A stretch of DNA of 64,000 bases, from positions 3,591,001 to 3,655,000 of the forward strand of contig NZ_CP089980.1 of the NCBI RefSeq assembly GCF_021389955.1, written 5' to 3'. This document shows, in pieces, positions 8,154-16,870 of the stretch. Position 1 is the stretch's first letter, and each line of letters starts with the position of its first letter. This DNA is from Fulvivirga maritima. Its GTDB lineage: Bacteria > Bacteroidota > Bacteroidia > Cytophagales > Cyclobacteriaceae. The notes under the pieces were generated by a model. It made no database searches. It saw nothing but the letters and a program-made list of their open reading frames with translations, and was not told where the DNA came from. Made by a program: the position numbers and the translations under genes.

Positions 8154-9887
8154 ATGCCTAAAGCCGATAAAGAAAAAAGGGAAGAAATAGGAGGTAGGGA
8201 AAACGAAGGGCAAGGCAATGGAGGTAATGCGGCCTTTGAGGATAATAGATCTAAAAATCAGCTGGCCGTGACTGATCCTGATAAATATGTTTACAAACAT
8301 GCTGAAAACAACTGGTTTGTAGTGCTTAGGCAGTTCAAAAATGGAGAGCTTCATCACCCTGAAGGGCCTACTCAGGCCGCCAAAGAAGGTCCCCATGGTA
8401 TGCAGAAGTTGCTGGATTATCGAGCTAAGATAACAGAGAAATTATTAAATGAGGTTAAAACAGTTGCTCGTGAAGATGAAGTAAAGAAGAGGGAGGAATA
8501 TTTCAGTCATCAAAAAAAAGAGAAGAATGTCATAGAGCAAGACGAAGTCGAAAAAATGGATGTTAAATTGAGGGCCTTAGAACTTGATATTAAATACGAT
8601 ATTAAGGAGGTAAAAGGCAATGTGCCTGGCAGTACTAATCCTACTTCAGATATAGATGTAAATTTGAGTGGAGACGGTACCGAATTCGCAGTGAAGTGGC
8701 TAAATGAAACCTTTAAAAAAAGGTATGGGCATGGTAGGGAATCCGGTGTGGTATATGATGTTAATTTTTATGCACAGGATTTTGTGCCTAAAAAGGTTTT
8801 TGACCTAAAGAAAAAGGGGAAGCTAAAACCTGATCCAAATAGCAAATATTTCAATAACGACTCCGCATGGAGAACGCATGTACTCACGGATGAAAAAGCC
8901 ATAGAAAGAGATATTAGAGAGCAACAGGAAATGGCTATGTTAATGATGCGTGTAAATATGGCCGATGATGATTGGAAAGCGTATAAAGAAGCTTCAAAAT
9001 ACAAAGCATCAGATGAATTTAAGCAAGATATAGCAGAGCAGATAAGTAAAGCGGAAGTTAATTTTTCAGAACGAGAGTGGATGGTCAATGAGGCGAAGAA
9101 AGGGAATTCGTCAGAAGCGAATGCGGGGCTTACCGAAGAATCTTTATCTAAAATAGCACCAGAGAATAGAGAATACGAACGGCAGCTGGAAGCGAATGTA
9201 TTGGCAGCCAGACATAAATTTCAGTTTTGGAAGTATAAGCTCAGAAATGCACCTCGAGATAAGGAGGTTAAAAAGAAGGCCGATGACGCCTATGTAGAAT
9301 TAAAAACTTCAAAATCAATTGCTCTGGCATATGCTAATGAAGCCTATTACACCCAGGGGTCTGTGATAGGAGTGGTGGTAAATAAGCAAATGCTGGACTT
9401 GATGTATAAAAGAAATGAAGGGGCCAATTTTAAGAAATTACAATTATCTCCTGCAGAATATTATCATGGTTTTATAGAGCAGATTGGTTTTGCTATGCAC
9501 AGCTTACATAACACGAAAAGTGTTCCAGATCTGATTAAGGCAGGAAAATATGTGCACAGAGCCTATAATATGTTTAAGCATTTTTGTGATGTCACCCAGT
9601 ATCTTGAGTATAAGATATTTTTCTCTGAAAAAGAAAGTAAAGCAGCTAGTCAGTGGGAAGGGGTCAAGCAAGGGAAAAAGTATGTTGATAAACGAGGTTT
9701 TGTGGCCCCTTTGTCACAAGAGGTTAATGTAACTTTAACCTCTTTATTAGAAGATCTATTAGGAAAGAAAGATATACAATTAAATGATTTAAATCAGCTA
9801 ATTCCCCAGATAAAGGAAAAACTGATTTTCCTTAAAGTGAAATTTGATCATGCATGGTTTGGGTATCGTAATAAAAAGAAAGGTTGA
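8154..9887 (+). CDS. Unrecognised eCIS-linked protein with nucleotidyltransferase-like motif
   Basis: 577 residues, highly charged, no signal peptide and no membrane segment. I do not recognise the family as a whole. Visible points: a polar N-terminus with GGNAAFEDNR (residues 23-32), matching the motif in the preceding DUF4157 protein; a stretch at 155-168 reading GN, nine residues, then DID, followed by strand-like VVYDVNFYAQDF with D202. This fits the nucleotidyltransferase pattern G-[GSN]-x9-DxD plus a third acidic residue. The rest is predicted mostly helical (for example 260-400). It lies 135 bases after the DUF4157 gene on the same strand. Position and the shared N-terminal motif suggest a second cargo protein; an enzymatic toxin that transfers nucleotides is an inference only. 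Confidence 0.55.
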   Translation: MPKADKEKREEIGGRENEGQGNGGNAAFEDNRSKNQLAVTDPDKYVYKHAENNWFVVLRQFKNGELHHPEGPTQAAKEGPHGMQKLLDYRAKITEKLLNEVKTVAREDEVKKREEYFSHQKKEKNVIEQDEVEKMDVKLRALELDIKYDIKEVKGNVPGSTNPTSDIDVNLSGDGTEFAVKWLNETFKKRYGHGRESGVVYDVNFYAQDFVPKKVFDLKKKGKLKPDPNSKYFNNDSAWRTHVLTDEKAIERDIREQQEMAMLMMRVNMADDDWKAYKEASKYKASDEFKQDIAEQISKAEVNFSEREWMVNEAKKGNSSEANAGLTEESLSKIAPENREYERQLEANVLAARHKFQFWKYKLRNAPRDKEVKKKADDAYVELKTSKSIALAYANEAYYTQGSVIGVVVNKQMLDLMYKRNEGANFKKLQLSPAEYYHGFIEQIGFAMHSLHNTKSVPDLIKAGKYVHRAYNMFKHFCDVTQYLEYKIFFSEKESKAASQWEGVKQGKKYVDKRGFVAPLSQEVNVTLTSLLEDLLGKKDIQLNDLNQLIPQIKEKLIFLKVKFDHAWFGYRNKKKG

Positions 9888-9941
9888 TGCTGTAGTATCC
9901 TGACCTATTTTAGTTAGCTTGTAAGCGTAAACATAATAATT

Positions 9942-10232
9942 GTGACTTCATTTTCTGAATCTAAAGAGCAAGCTATAAAGGAGTTAAGAATTATTCCGGG
10001 TGTAGGCAAGTCTTTGGCTACTGACTTATGGAATATTGGTATCACTTCTATTGGCGACCTAAAAGGGCAAAATCCGGATAAGCTTTATGATCTTTCTAAC
10101 TCATACGCAGGAGCAGTGCAGGACAGATGTGTTTTATATGTGTTTAGATGTGCTGTTTATTTTGCTAACACACCTGTAGAAAACCATGAAGCTGAGAAAT
10201 TGAAATGGTGGTATTGGAAACATGGAGATTAA
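9942..10232 (+). CDS. Small helix-hairpin-helix protein (Cdd1/'pathogenicity locus'-like)
   Basis: 96 residues from a GTG at 9942; no in-frame ATG precedes the conserved part. The sequence ELRIIPGVGKSLATDLWNIG then ITSIGDLKGQNPDKLYDL is a helix-hairpin-helix of the type found in Cdd1-like small proteins, which bind DNA non-specifically. The C-terminal half has conserved-looking cysteines (DRCVLYVFRCAVYF) and ends LKWWYWKHGD, a pattern I associate with the same family. It sits 55 bases after the putative cargo gene but has no obvious functional link to the injection system. Confidence 0.65.
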   Translation: MTSFSESKEQAIKELRIIPGVGKSLATDLWNIGITSIGDLKGQNPDKLYDLSNSYAGAVQDRCVLYVFRCAVYFANTPVENHEAEKLKWWYWKHGD

Positions 10233-10308
10233 TATTACCTGAGATGAAAGCATTCGGTTGTTAAAAAATAACCCACAATACATCCCTACATCACCCAACA
10301 AGCAGCAC

Positions 10309-10340
10309 AAAAAAAGCCACAAGCTCTAATGCTTGTGGCT
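10309..10340 (-). terminator. Rho-independent terminator, minus strand
   Basis: A perfect 10-bp stem (AGCCACAAGC at 10315-10324, GCTTGTGGCT at 10331-10340) with a 6-base loop. On the minus strand it is followed by seven Ts (complement of 10309-10315). It therefore best ends a minus-strand transcript, and the only candidate just upstream of it is the tiny reading frame ending at 10369. Confidence 0.75.
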
Positions 10341-10368
10341 GGGTTTAAAATATTCTATCATTGGTGAT

Positions 10369-10461
10369 TTACACCGCTAACATCGCTCCTATACCAAGAG
10401 ACAGTAGTGATACTACTACCAGTAGTTGTAAAGTCTTGGTCTTTCCTTTTTTGATAGCCAA
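10369..10461 (-). CDS. Possible 30-residue single-pass membrane peptide
   Basis: Minus-strand frame starting at a TTG (10461-10459) and ending at TAA 10371-10369. It encodes a basic N-terminus (AIKKGKTKT) followed by a 19-residue hydrophobic helix ending in GIGAMLAV. A strong minus-strand terminator begins 29 bases after the stop, which suggests that the region really is transcribed in this direction. The start codon is weak and an ATG 9 bases further upstream is out of frame, so either the start is TTG or one base differs. Not recognised; the stretch 10462-10588 shows nothing else. Confidence 0.35.
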   Translation of the reverse strand: MAIKKGKTKTLQLLVVVSLLSLGIGAMLAV

Positions 10462-10588
10462 ATTCCTAACATAATACAATTATTTAAGTTAAACTTGGTT
10501 GGTATTAATGATGGGTTGCTAATTGTTTATTCTGGAATTAATGTAAATTAAAAAATTAAATTCCGCAAATACTTTTTCCCTTTTTCTC

Positions 10589-11185
10589 CTATTCTGTTTT
10601 TCGTAACCAGCCTAACACCTTGTTATTCTGCACTTTCCAGTTTTTGTTATTTTTCTCTTTTAGCTCTATTATTTCTCTTGAGCTCTCAAAAGGACCGGGG
10701 TTTTGTTGTATGATTTCTATGTGATTTTCAGTGACTTCACTAATAATGGCCACATGCCCATACCTATTAAGCCAGTGGCCTCTAAAAATGATCAGGTCAT
10801 TTACCTGTGGAGAGGTAGATGAAGGGTTAGTGAACTGAATTAAATTTCGTGCAGCATTAAGTTCACCATCTTTTATTTCGGCATTAAAAAAATCTTTTGC
10901 ATGGCCATAGCTGTCAGGCATTTTATGATTCAGGTGCTGATAATAATATCGTTTTACAAACTCTACGCACTGATATTTCAAGCCTAAATTATAACCATCA
11001 GCCGTGAGGTTTCTTTCAAGTACATGATTAACGCCGCCGTTATAATATACTACCACCTGGTTAAGGCTGTCTATTGGTTCGCCTACTTCATGGTTGGGGT
11101 TGATGTTAAGGTTTTTTACAATCCAAAGACATGCGAAGACAATTATACATACACTAATAAGTACGATGGCGATTTTAATTTTCAT
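10589..11185 (-). CDS. Membrane-anchored CHAP-domain amidase/peptidase
   Basis: 198 residues if the internal ATG at 11185 is used (MKIKIAIVLISVCIIVFACL), which gives a compact N-terminal membrane or signal segment; a longer start at 11236 is possible. The CHAP catalytic pair is visible: cysteine in LKYQCVEFVKRYYY and histidine in NRYGHVAIISEV, followed by an acidic/Asn position in the next strand. CHAP enzymes cut peptidoglycan peptides, usually in the periplasm or outside. It is monocistronic and divergent from the large secreted protein at 11495. Confidence 0.8.
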   Translation of the reverse strand: MKIKIAIVLISVCIIVFACLWIVKNLNINPNHEVGEPIDSLNQVVVYYNGGVNHVLERNLTADGYNLGLKYQCVEFVKRYYYQHLNHKMPDSYGHAKDFFNAEIKDGELNAARNLIQFTNPSSTSPQVNDLIIFRGHWLNRYGHVAIISEVTENHIEIIQQNPGPFESSREIIELKEKNNKNWKVQNNKVLGWLRKTE

Positions 11186-11494
11186 AAGGGTTTTCAATAG
11201 GAAGTAAAAGTATAATAATAATAGGACATGACCCACGTATAAAAAATCAATTTTCTTGCTTAGATGGTGTTTTGTTACATAATGGATTGAAGTTATTCAA
11301 TAGAATACATACTTAGGTGATTTTGTGTATCAATGATGTGATATTATTGTCTTATATAAAGATTATTTCCGCCTGTAGGAAAATTTCATGCAGCTTAATT
11401 TAATTAAATAACTGAAAATCAAGTGATTAATATTTAGGTTTGATATTGGCATCCTCTTTTTCTGAATGTATGAAATTATTAAAAATATTAAGAA
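11186..11494. other. Divergent intergenic region
   Basis: About 310 bases between the CHAP gene and the large secreted protein. It is A+T rich and must hold two promoters. A TAGGTTTG at 11435-11442 matches the Bacteroidota -7 element TAnnTTTG for the rightward gene, but no TTG lies at the right distance upstream, so I do not call a promoter. No other structure seen. Confidence 0.4.
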
Positions 11495-14400
11495 ATGAGG
11501 GGTGCTATATTTGCAGGGTTAGTTTTCTTTCTTTTTCTGGGCCAATCTTATGGTCAAAACTGTGCTTCACCTTACGTGGTGGATTGGGATGATTATCCCT
11601 TAGGTACAGATCCCAGAAATCAGACGTATTCGGTGAGTGATGTGGAATTTAGTATTAGTTCCATAGATATTTATGGCCATGTAAGCGGTTTTGAGGTTTC
11701 TAACTCGCTACAAGGGATAAGAAGTATTGTGTGGGAGCAAACTATTGATAATAGAAACGAGTATGCTATTGCCACATTTAAGTTTAGTAAGCCTACCTAT
11801 TCGTTTAATTTTACCATTTTTGATGTTGACCAGGGCGTTTTTCAGGATTCTTTAACTATTAATGGTTATTCTGATGGCAAACTGGTTACTCTGGTTGGGG
11901 CAGACGTTACCACCTCTGCAGCCAATACTTTTATTGGTAATAACACCGTTTTAGGAACTGGTTTTGCAGATAATAATTCAGCTGATGGTAACGTGACCAT
12001 TACCGTACCTGAAACGATCGATTCATTAGTCTTTTTATACAATAACTATACGCCAGCTACTTTCCAGACTATAGGTATTCATGATTTTTACTGGTGTGGT
12101 GCAGATAATGATTACGATCATGTGCTCAATGTAGATGATGCTGATGATGATAATGACGGTATCCCAGATATTACAGAAGCAGGTGGTGTAGACCCGGGAG
12201 CTGATGAAGATGGTGATGATATTCCTGATTATATGGATAGTGATTTTTCCGCTTTTGTTGATGTTAATGCAGATGGTATTCATGATGGCTATGATGCTGA
12301 TTTAGACGGAATTCCTAATCATCTGGACAGAGATTCTGATAATGATGGAATACCAGATGCTGTGGAGGCCAATGGTGGCGTATTGCCCGATAATATGTCT
12401 GATGACGGCCGTTATGAGGTGACTTATGCTATGGCTAATGACACTGATGCTGACGGAATAGTAAATGATCTGGATACTGATAATGGAGGTGCTCCATTAG
12501 CCAATAATGATACCGATGGAGACGGCATTCCCGATATGCTGGATGCGGATAGCGATGGCGATGGTATACCTGATAGCATTGAGGCCGGAGCAGTAGATGC
12601 TGATGGAGATGGACGTGCAGATGACTTTTTTGATGCAGATAATGATGGTATTAATGATAATTATGACCTTACAAATAATGGTGATGTACTGCTTATAGCA
12701 GATACCGATGCCGATGGTTTGCCAGATTATCGAGACATAGATTCAGATAGAGATGGTATTCCTGATAATGTGGAAGCACAGAGCTCATTGGGGTACAGGG
12801 CTGAGTCAGGATTGGATAGTGATGGAGATGGTATTGATGATGCCTATGATGTAGATGGAAGCGGCGCCATAGTATTGCAGGATACTGATGGTGATGGAAA
12901 ATATGACTTTATAGATGGTGATTCTGATGGAGATGGATTGAGAGATATTTTCGAAGCTAATGACGCTAATAGCGATGGTCAGTTTAACCTGTTCAATCAT
13001 AATACTGACACCGATGGTGATGGCTTGGCTAATATGTTTGATGCTGACAATGGTGGCAGCCCTGCGCCATTGCAAAATACAGATGGTGATGCTTTGCCCG
13101 ATTGGCGTGATAATGACGACGATAATGATGGTATTTTAACAGCCAACGAAGATTTTAACCTTGACTTCAACTATGCAAATGACTTTACGCAAGGGGGCAA
13201 CCCTACACCAGATTATCTTTTTTATACTGATGATATGGATGGTGATGGCGTTAGTGCTGATGCCGATATTGATGATAACAATGATGGAATAGCAGATGTA
13301 GATCAGGGGTATGGAGTAGATCCTGGTGCGGATGCAGATGGTGACGGCACTCCAAATTATCTGGACAGTGACTTTGTACACCCAACCAAAGGCGCTTTTG
13401 TAGATGCTAATGCTGATGGAATAAACGATATTTTCGATATAGATCAGGATGGTATTCCTAATCACCTGGATTTAGATGCTGATAATGATGGCATACCAAA
13501 TGCAGTGGAAGCTAACAGCGGCGTGCTACCTGCTAACATGACAGAAGACGGGCAATTTACATCTTCCTATGCCAGTGCTAATGATAGTGATGCAGATGGT
13601 TTGGTTGATGATGTAGACCCTTCTACCGGCGGCACAGCCTTAACTACAGATACTGATGGTGATGGAGTAGAAGATTACCTGGATGCAGATTCTGATGGAG
13701 ATGGAATTTTAGATAGCGATGAGGCTGGTGCCTATGATAGCAATAACAATGGTATTAATGATAGCTACAGCAATATTGATGGTGATGCTTTACCCGATTA
13801 CCTGGATGCTGATTCTGACGGAGATGGAATAACTGATAATGTAGAAGGCCAGGCAACAGTAAGTTATTCGGCGCCTACCGGCATTGATACTGACGGTGAT
13901 GGGCTTGACAACGCTTATGATACGGATAATGGAGGTGTAGCCTTCTCTCCCTATGATGCCGATGCTGATGGCACTGCCGACTTCAGAGATACAGATAGTG
14001 ATAATGATGGTGTAGCGGATAGCATAGAAGGTCATGATGCCAATTCTAATGGTACTGCAGATAGAACTGCTAGCGGAACTGATACTGATGGGGATGGCTT
14101 GGATAATGCTTTTGATCCGGATAACGGTGGCGTGGCAGCTTCAGTACAAAATACCGATGGCAGTGGTGAGCCTGACTTTAGAGATAATGATGATGATGAT
14201 GACAATATCCTTACAGAAAATGAAGCGGTAGATAACGATCCTGCTAATGGTATAGCTGATTATTTGGAAGCCACTACTAATCCTTGTGGAGGAGGCTATG
14301 TGCAAAGAAATATTACTGGTAATGCTTCTTCAGTGGTGTTTAATAATGGTGTAACCAGTGCTAATAACTCATTGGGAGCGGCTAATTTTGATGGAACTAC

Positions 14401-16252
14401 CGGTACAGTAAGCACCTTTCAGAATGGAGACTACATGTACCTTGACCTTCAGGAATATGTGCCTGCGGGTGAAACTATTGAAATCTATATGGTTACCAGC
14501 AGTGGAGATGGCATGTTAGTGGCCACCAGTAATGAGATTAATAATGGCTACATTAACCTTTCTGGTAATACTACATTTACTGATAATGCAGGAGGCAATC
14601 AATGGACTATTTATTACTACACTGTCCCTGCTGAAGGAGCCAGATATATGTTATTCCAAAGAACAGCCGGAACAGTCTACTTAGATGCAGTGGGCTATAA
14701 TTTCAATAAATGTATAGATGATAAAGATGCCGATGGCGTGGCCGATGATATTGATAATGATGATGATAACGACGGTATAGCCGATGCCGATGAATTGCCA
14801 GCCACCTATGGTTCTGACCCTGACGCTGATGATGACTATGACGGTATTCCTAACTTTAGAGATTCAGATTTTGCCGGATTTACTGATAGCAATTATGATG
14901 GTGTAGATGATCAGACTGATTATGATCAGGATGGTGTGCCTAATCACTTAGACCTGGATAGTGATAATGATGGACTGGTAGATGCTCTTGAAGCCAATGG
15001 TGGCACCTTGCCCGCTAACATGACGGGCCAGGGAAATTATACAGCCACTTATGTGAAAAATAATGATTCTGATAATGATGGCTTTGCTAATGCAGTAGAT
15101 AATACTCCTCTGCCTAACCCCGACAGTGATTCTGATGGTCTGAGAGACATTTATGATAGAGACTCAGATAATGATGGTATCACTGACCTGGTAGAAGCTG
15201 GAGGAACTGATGTAGATGGCAATGGCATTCTTGATAATTTCAGTGACTCTGATGGCGATGGCCTGGGCAATAGCGTAGATCAGAATAATTCAGACCTCGC
15301 CCTTTCAGTGCCAGATACTGATTCTGACGGCACACCAGATTATCTGGATACAGACTCAGATGGCGACGGAATAAGAGATATTATAGAAGCTCATGATAGT
15401 AATGCTGATGGCGTAGCTGATTGGGATGATAATGGCAATACTTTCCTCGATGCCGCTGAAGGGTTCGCTGATGCTGATGGCGATGGTATACTGGATGCTT
15501 TTGATAGAAATTCGGGTGGAAGAATAGCCTCACTAACGGATGTGGATAATGATGGGGTTTATAATTTCCAGGATAATGATGACGATGATGATGGTACACC
15601 TACTGCAGATGAAGACAGTAACGGTAATAATATCTGGTCCGATGACTTCTCTGCAGGACAAACAGGAACGCCAGATTACTTGTACAATGCTTTAACCGCG
15701 TTGCCTGTAGAGCTACTATCTTTTGAAGGTGTATTTAAAGAAGATTATATACAGCTTACCTGGGTTACTGCTTCCGAAGTGAATAATGAGGGCTTTGAAG
15801 TAGAAAGGTCAGTAGATGGAAGAAATTTCGAAATGATAGGCTTTGTACACGGAAACGGAACTACTAAAGACGTGCATAGCTATAATTATAATGATAAGGG
15901 TTTTGGTACAGCTCCTATCTACTATTACCGATTAAGGCAGTTGGATTATGATGGTCAGCATGAATATAGCAGAGTAATAGCAGTATATCTAGAAGGAGTG
16001 CAGGCGCAGCAGCCAGTGGCAGTAAGTGCATTCCCTAACCCTTGTACGGACTATATCAATGTCAAATTCAGTAATTATGATGAAGCTTTTGAATATGAAA
16101 TCATCAATTATGCTGGTGATGTGATAGCTGCAGGAGTGATGAATGATACGATGGATGCCAGACTCAACGTAAGTCAGCTGAAAGAAGGTATCTATATTCT
16201 CAAAATCAATGGATATAACTTCGAAAAAGCGCTTAGAATAGTGAAAAGATAA
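11495..16252 (+). CDS. Giant secreted thrombospondin-type-3-repeat protein with T9SS sorting domain
   Basis: 1585 residues. A signal peptide (MRGAIFAGLVFFLFLGQSYG) is followed by a non-repetitive beta domain to about residue 200. Then two long blocks of aspartate-rich calcium-binding repeats of the form DxDxDGIPD / DSDGDGI run to about 920 and from about 1070 to 1395, separated by a beta domain (about 925-1070) beginning with NPCGGGYVQRN. A linker (ELLSFEGVFKEDYIQLTWVT) leads into a fibronectin-like region and a C-terminal T9SS type A sorting domain (AFPNPCTDYINVKF ... GIYILKI ... KALRIVKR). The protein should be exported by T9SS and attached to the cell surface, with calcium-stabilised rod repeats; adhesion or gliding use is an inference. 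Codon repeats such as GATGATGAT are abundant because of the aspartate runs. Confidence 0.85.
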   Translation: MRGAIFAGLVFFLFLGQSYGQNCASPYVVDWDDYPLGTDPRNQTYSVSDVEFSISSIDIYGHVSGFEVSNSLQGIRSIVWEQTIDNRNEYAIATFKFSKPTYSFNFTIFDVDQGVFQDSLTINGYSDGKLVTLVGADVTTSAANTFIGNNTVLGTGFADNNSADGNVTITVPETIDSLVFLYNNYTPATFQTIGIHDFYWCGADNDYDHVLNVDDADDDNDGIPDITEAGGVDPGADEDGDDIPDYMDSDFSAFVDVNADGIHDGYDADLDGIPNHLDRDSDNDGIPDAVEANGGVLPDNMSDDGRYEVTYAMANDTDADGIVNDLDTDNGGAPLANNDTDGDGIPDMLDADSDGDGIPDSIEAGAVDADGDGRADDFFDADNDGINDNYDLTNNGDVLLIADTDADGLPDYRDIDSDRDGIPDNVEAQSSLGYRAESGLDSDGDGIDDAYDVDGSGAIVLQDTDGDGKYDFIDGDSDGDGLRDIFEANDANSDGQFNLFNHNTDTDGDGLANMFDADNGGSPAPLQNTDGDALPDWRDNDDDNDGILTANEDFNLDFNYANDFTQGGNPTPDYLFYTDDMDGDGVSADADIDDNNDGIADVDQGYGVDPGADADGDGTPNYLDSDFVHPTKGAFVDANADGINDIFDIDQDGIPNHLDLDADNDGIPNAVEANSGVLPANMTEDGQFTSSYASANDSDADGLVDDVDPSTGGTALTTDTDGDGVEDYLDADSDGDGILDSDEAGAYDSNNNGINDSYSNIDGDALPDYLDADSDGDGITDNVEGQATVSYSAPTGIDTDGDGLDNAYDTDNGGVAFSPYDADADGTADFRDTDSDNDGVADSIEGHDANSNGTADRTASGTDTDGDGLDNAFDPDNGGVAASVQNTDGSGEPDFRDNDDDDDNILTENEAVDNDPANGIADYLEATTNPCGGGYVQRNITGNASSVVFNNGVTSANNSLGAANFDGTTGTVSTFQNGDYMYLDLQEYVPAGETIEIYMVTSSGDGMLVATSNEINNGYINLSGNTTFTDNAGGNQWTIYYYTVPAEGARYMLFQRTAGTVYLDAVGYNFNKCIDDKDADGVADDIDNDDDNDGIADADELPATYGSDPDADDDYDGIPNFRDSDFAGFTDSNYDGVDDQTDYDQDGVPNHLDLDSDNDGLVDALEANGGTLPANMTGQGNYTATYVKNNDSDNDGFANAVDNTPLPNPDSDSDGLRDIYDRDSDNDGITDLVEAGGTDVDGNGILDNFSDSDGDGLGNSVDQNNSDLALSVPDTDSDGTPDYLDTDSDGDGIRDIIEAHDSNADGVADWDDNGNTFLDAAEGFADADGDGILDAFDRNSGGRIASLTDVDNDGVYNFQDNDDDDDGTPTADEDSNGNNIWSDDFSAGQTGTPDYLYNALTALPVELLSFEGVFKEDYIQLTWVTASEVNNEGFEVERSVDGRNFEMIGFVHGNGTTKDVHSYNYNDKGFGTAPIYYYRLRQLDYDGQHEYSRVIAVYLEGVQAQQPVAVSAFPNPCTDYINVKFSNYDEAFEYEIINYAGDVIAAGVMNDTMDARLNVSQLKEGIYILKINGYNFEKALRIVKR

Positions 16253-16293
16253 TAAAACCTGCAAATGAGTGAATAACTCATACATTCAAAGAG

Positions 16294-16332
16294 AGCCGTC
16301 TCAAAAGTGAATTTTGAGGCGGCTTCATTTTT
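16294..16332 (+). terminator. Terminator after the repeat protein
   Basis: Stem AGCCGTCTCAAAA / TTTTGAGGCGGCT around a short loop (16294-16324) followed by a T-rich tract (CATTTTTTAA). It lies 42 bases after the stop at 16252. The remaining sequence to 16562 shows no gene; it must carry the promoter of the transporter pair. Confidence 0.75.
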
Positions 16333-16562
16333 TAATCATCTGTACAGTATCTTTTAAATAAATTAATAATCCAACTCAAAGTGTATCAAGGGGGAATGTT
16401 ATTGTTGCTGCATTATTCACAAACTAATAGTTTGTTTTATAGCCAAGGTTACATGTTGCCTAAAATGAAGCTGGTAACTGATTAGATTAGTTAATGATTG
16501 ATTAAATACAATATTTTATTAAATTGTTTAATTATTTAGCTTAACTACTAACCTCATTACTC

Positions 16563-16820
16563 ATGAACCAGAACAATCATAAACGGTACTGGAAAAGAAA
16601 TCTTTTATACCTCATCATACTGCTTTCCATTTGGTTTGTAGTGTCCTTTGGTTGTGGAATATTATTGGCAGATCAGCTCAATCAATTTCATATAGGCGGG
16701 GCCAAGTTGGGCTTTTGGTTTGCTCAGCAGGGCTCTATTTATGTTTTTGTCATACTCATATTTGTTTATGTAGTACTCATGAATCGCCTCGATCGAAAAT
16801 TTGATGTGGATGAGGAGTAA
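16563..16820 (+). CDS. DUF4212 small subunit of a sodium/solute symporter
   Basis: 85 residues with two membrane helices (LLYLIILLSIWFVVSFGCGI and GSIYVFVILIFVYVVLM) joined by the conserved loop IGGAKLGFWFAQQGS, and a basic N-terminus and acidic C-terminus. This is the DUF4212 family, which is nearly always encoded just before a large SSS-family permease, as here (50 bases). It is thought to be an accessory subunit of that transporter. The call is firm; the substrate is not known. Confidence 0.9.
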   Translation: MNQNNHKRYWKRNLLYLIILLSIWFVVSFGCGILLADQLNQFHIGGAKLGFWFAQQGSIYVFVILIFVYVVLMNRLDRKFDVDEE

Positions 16821-16870
16821 TCGCTCTTATCCTTCTCTTAAACCTTAATCACCCTTAACCAACTCAACTC

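Noticed and set aside
8079-8396. 105-residue minus-strand frame across the start of the 577-residue gene
   Set aside because: Overlaps the coding start of a better supported gene and is a composition artefact of A/G-rich sense codons.
8616-8680. Reading the 577-residue protein's GS (residues 159-160) as the nucleotidyltransferase glycine-serine
   Set aside because: Spacing to DID would be only five residues; the GN at 155-156 gives the normal nine-residue spacing, so that pairing is preferred.
12035-15599. Several long minus-strand and +2 frames inside the repeat protein
   Set aside because: They are isoleucine- or histidine-rich mirror frames of GAT codon repeats and follow the aspartate repeats; no start context or family features.
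12100-15600. CRISPR-like or minisatellite array in the GAT-rich region
   Set aside because: Similarity is at protein-repeat level with variable unit lengths and no identical spacers or direct repeats.
16294-16324. A copy of the TCAAAAGT inverted-repeat family
   Set aside because: Only 31 bases long and followed by a T tract, so a simple terminator that happens to share GTCTCAAAAGT.
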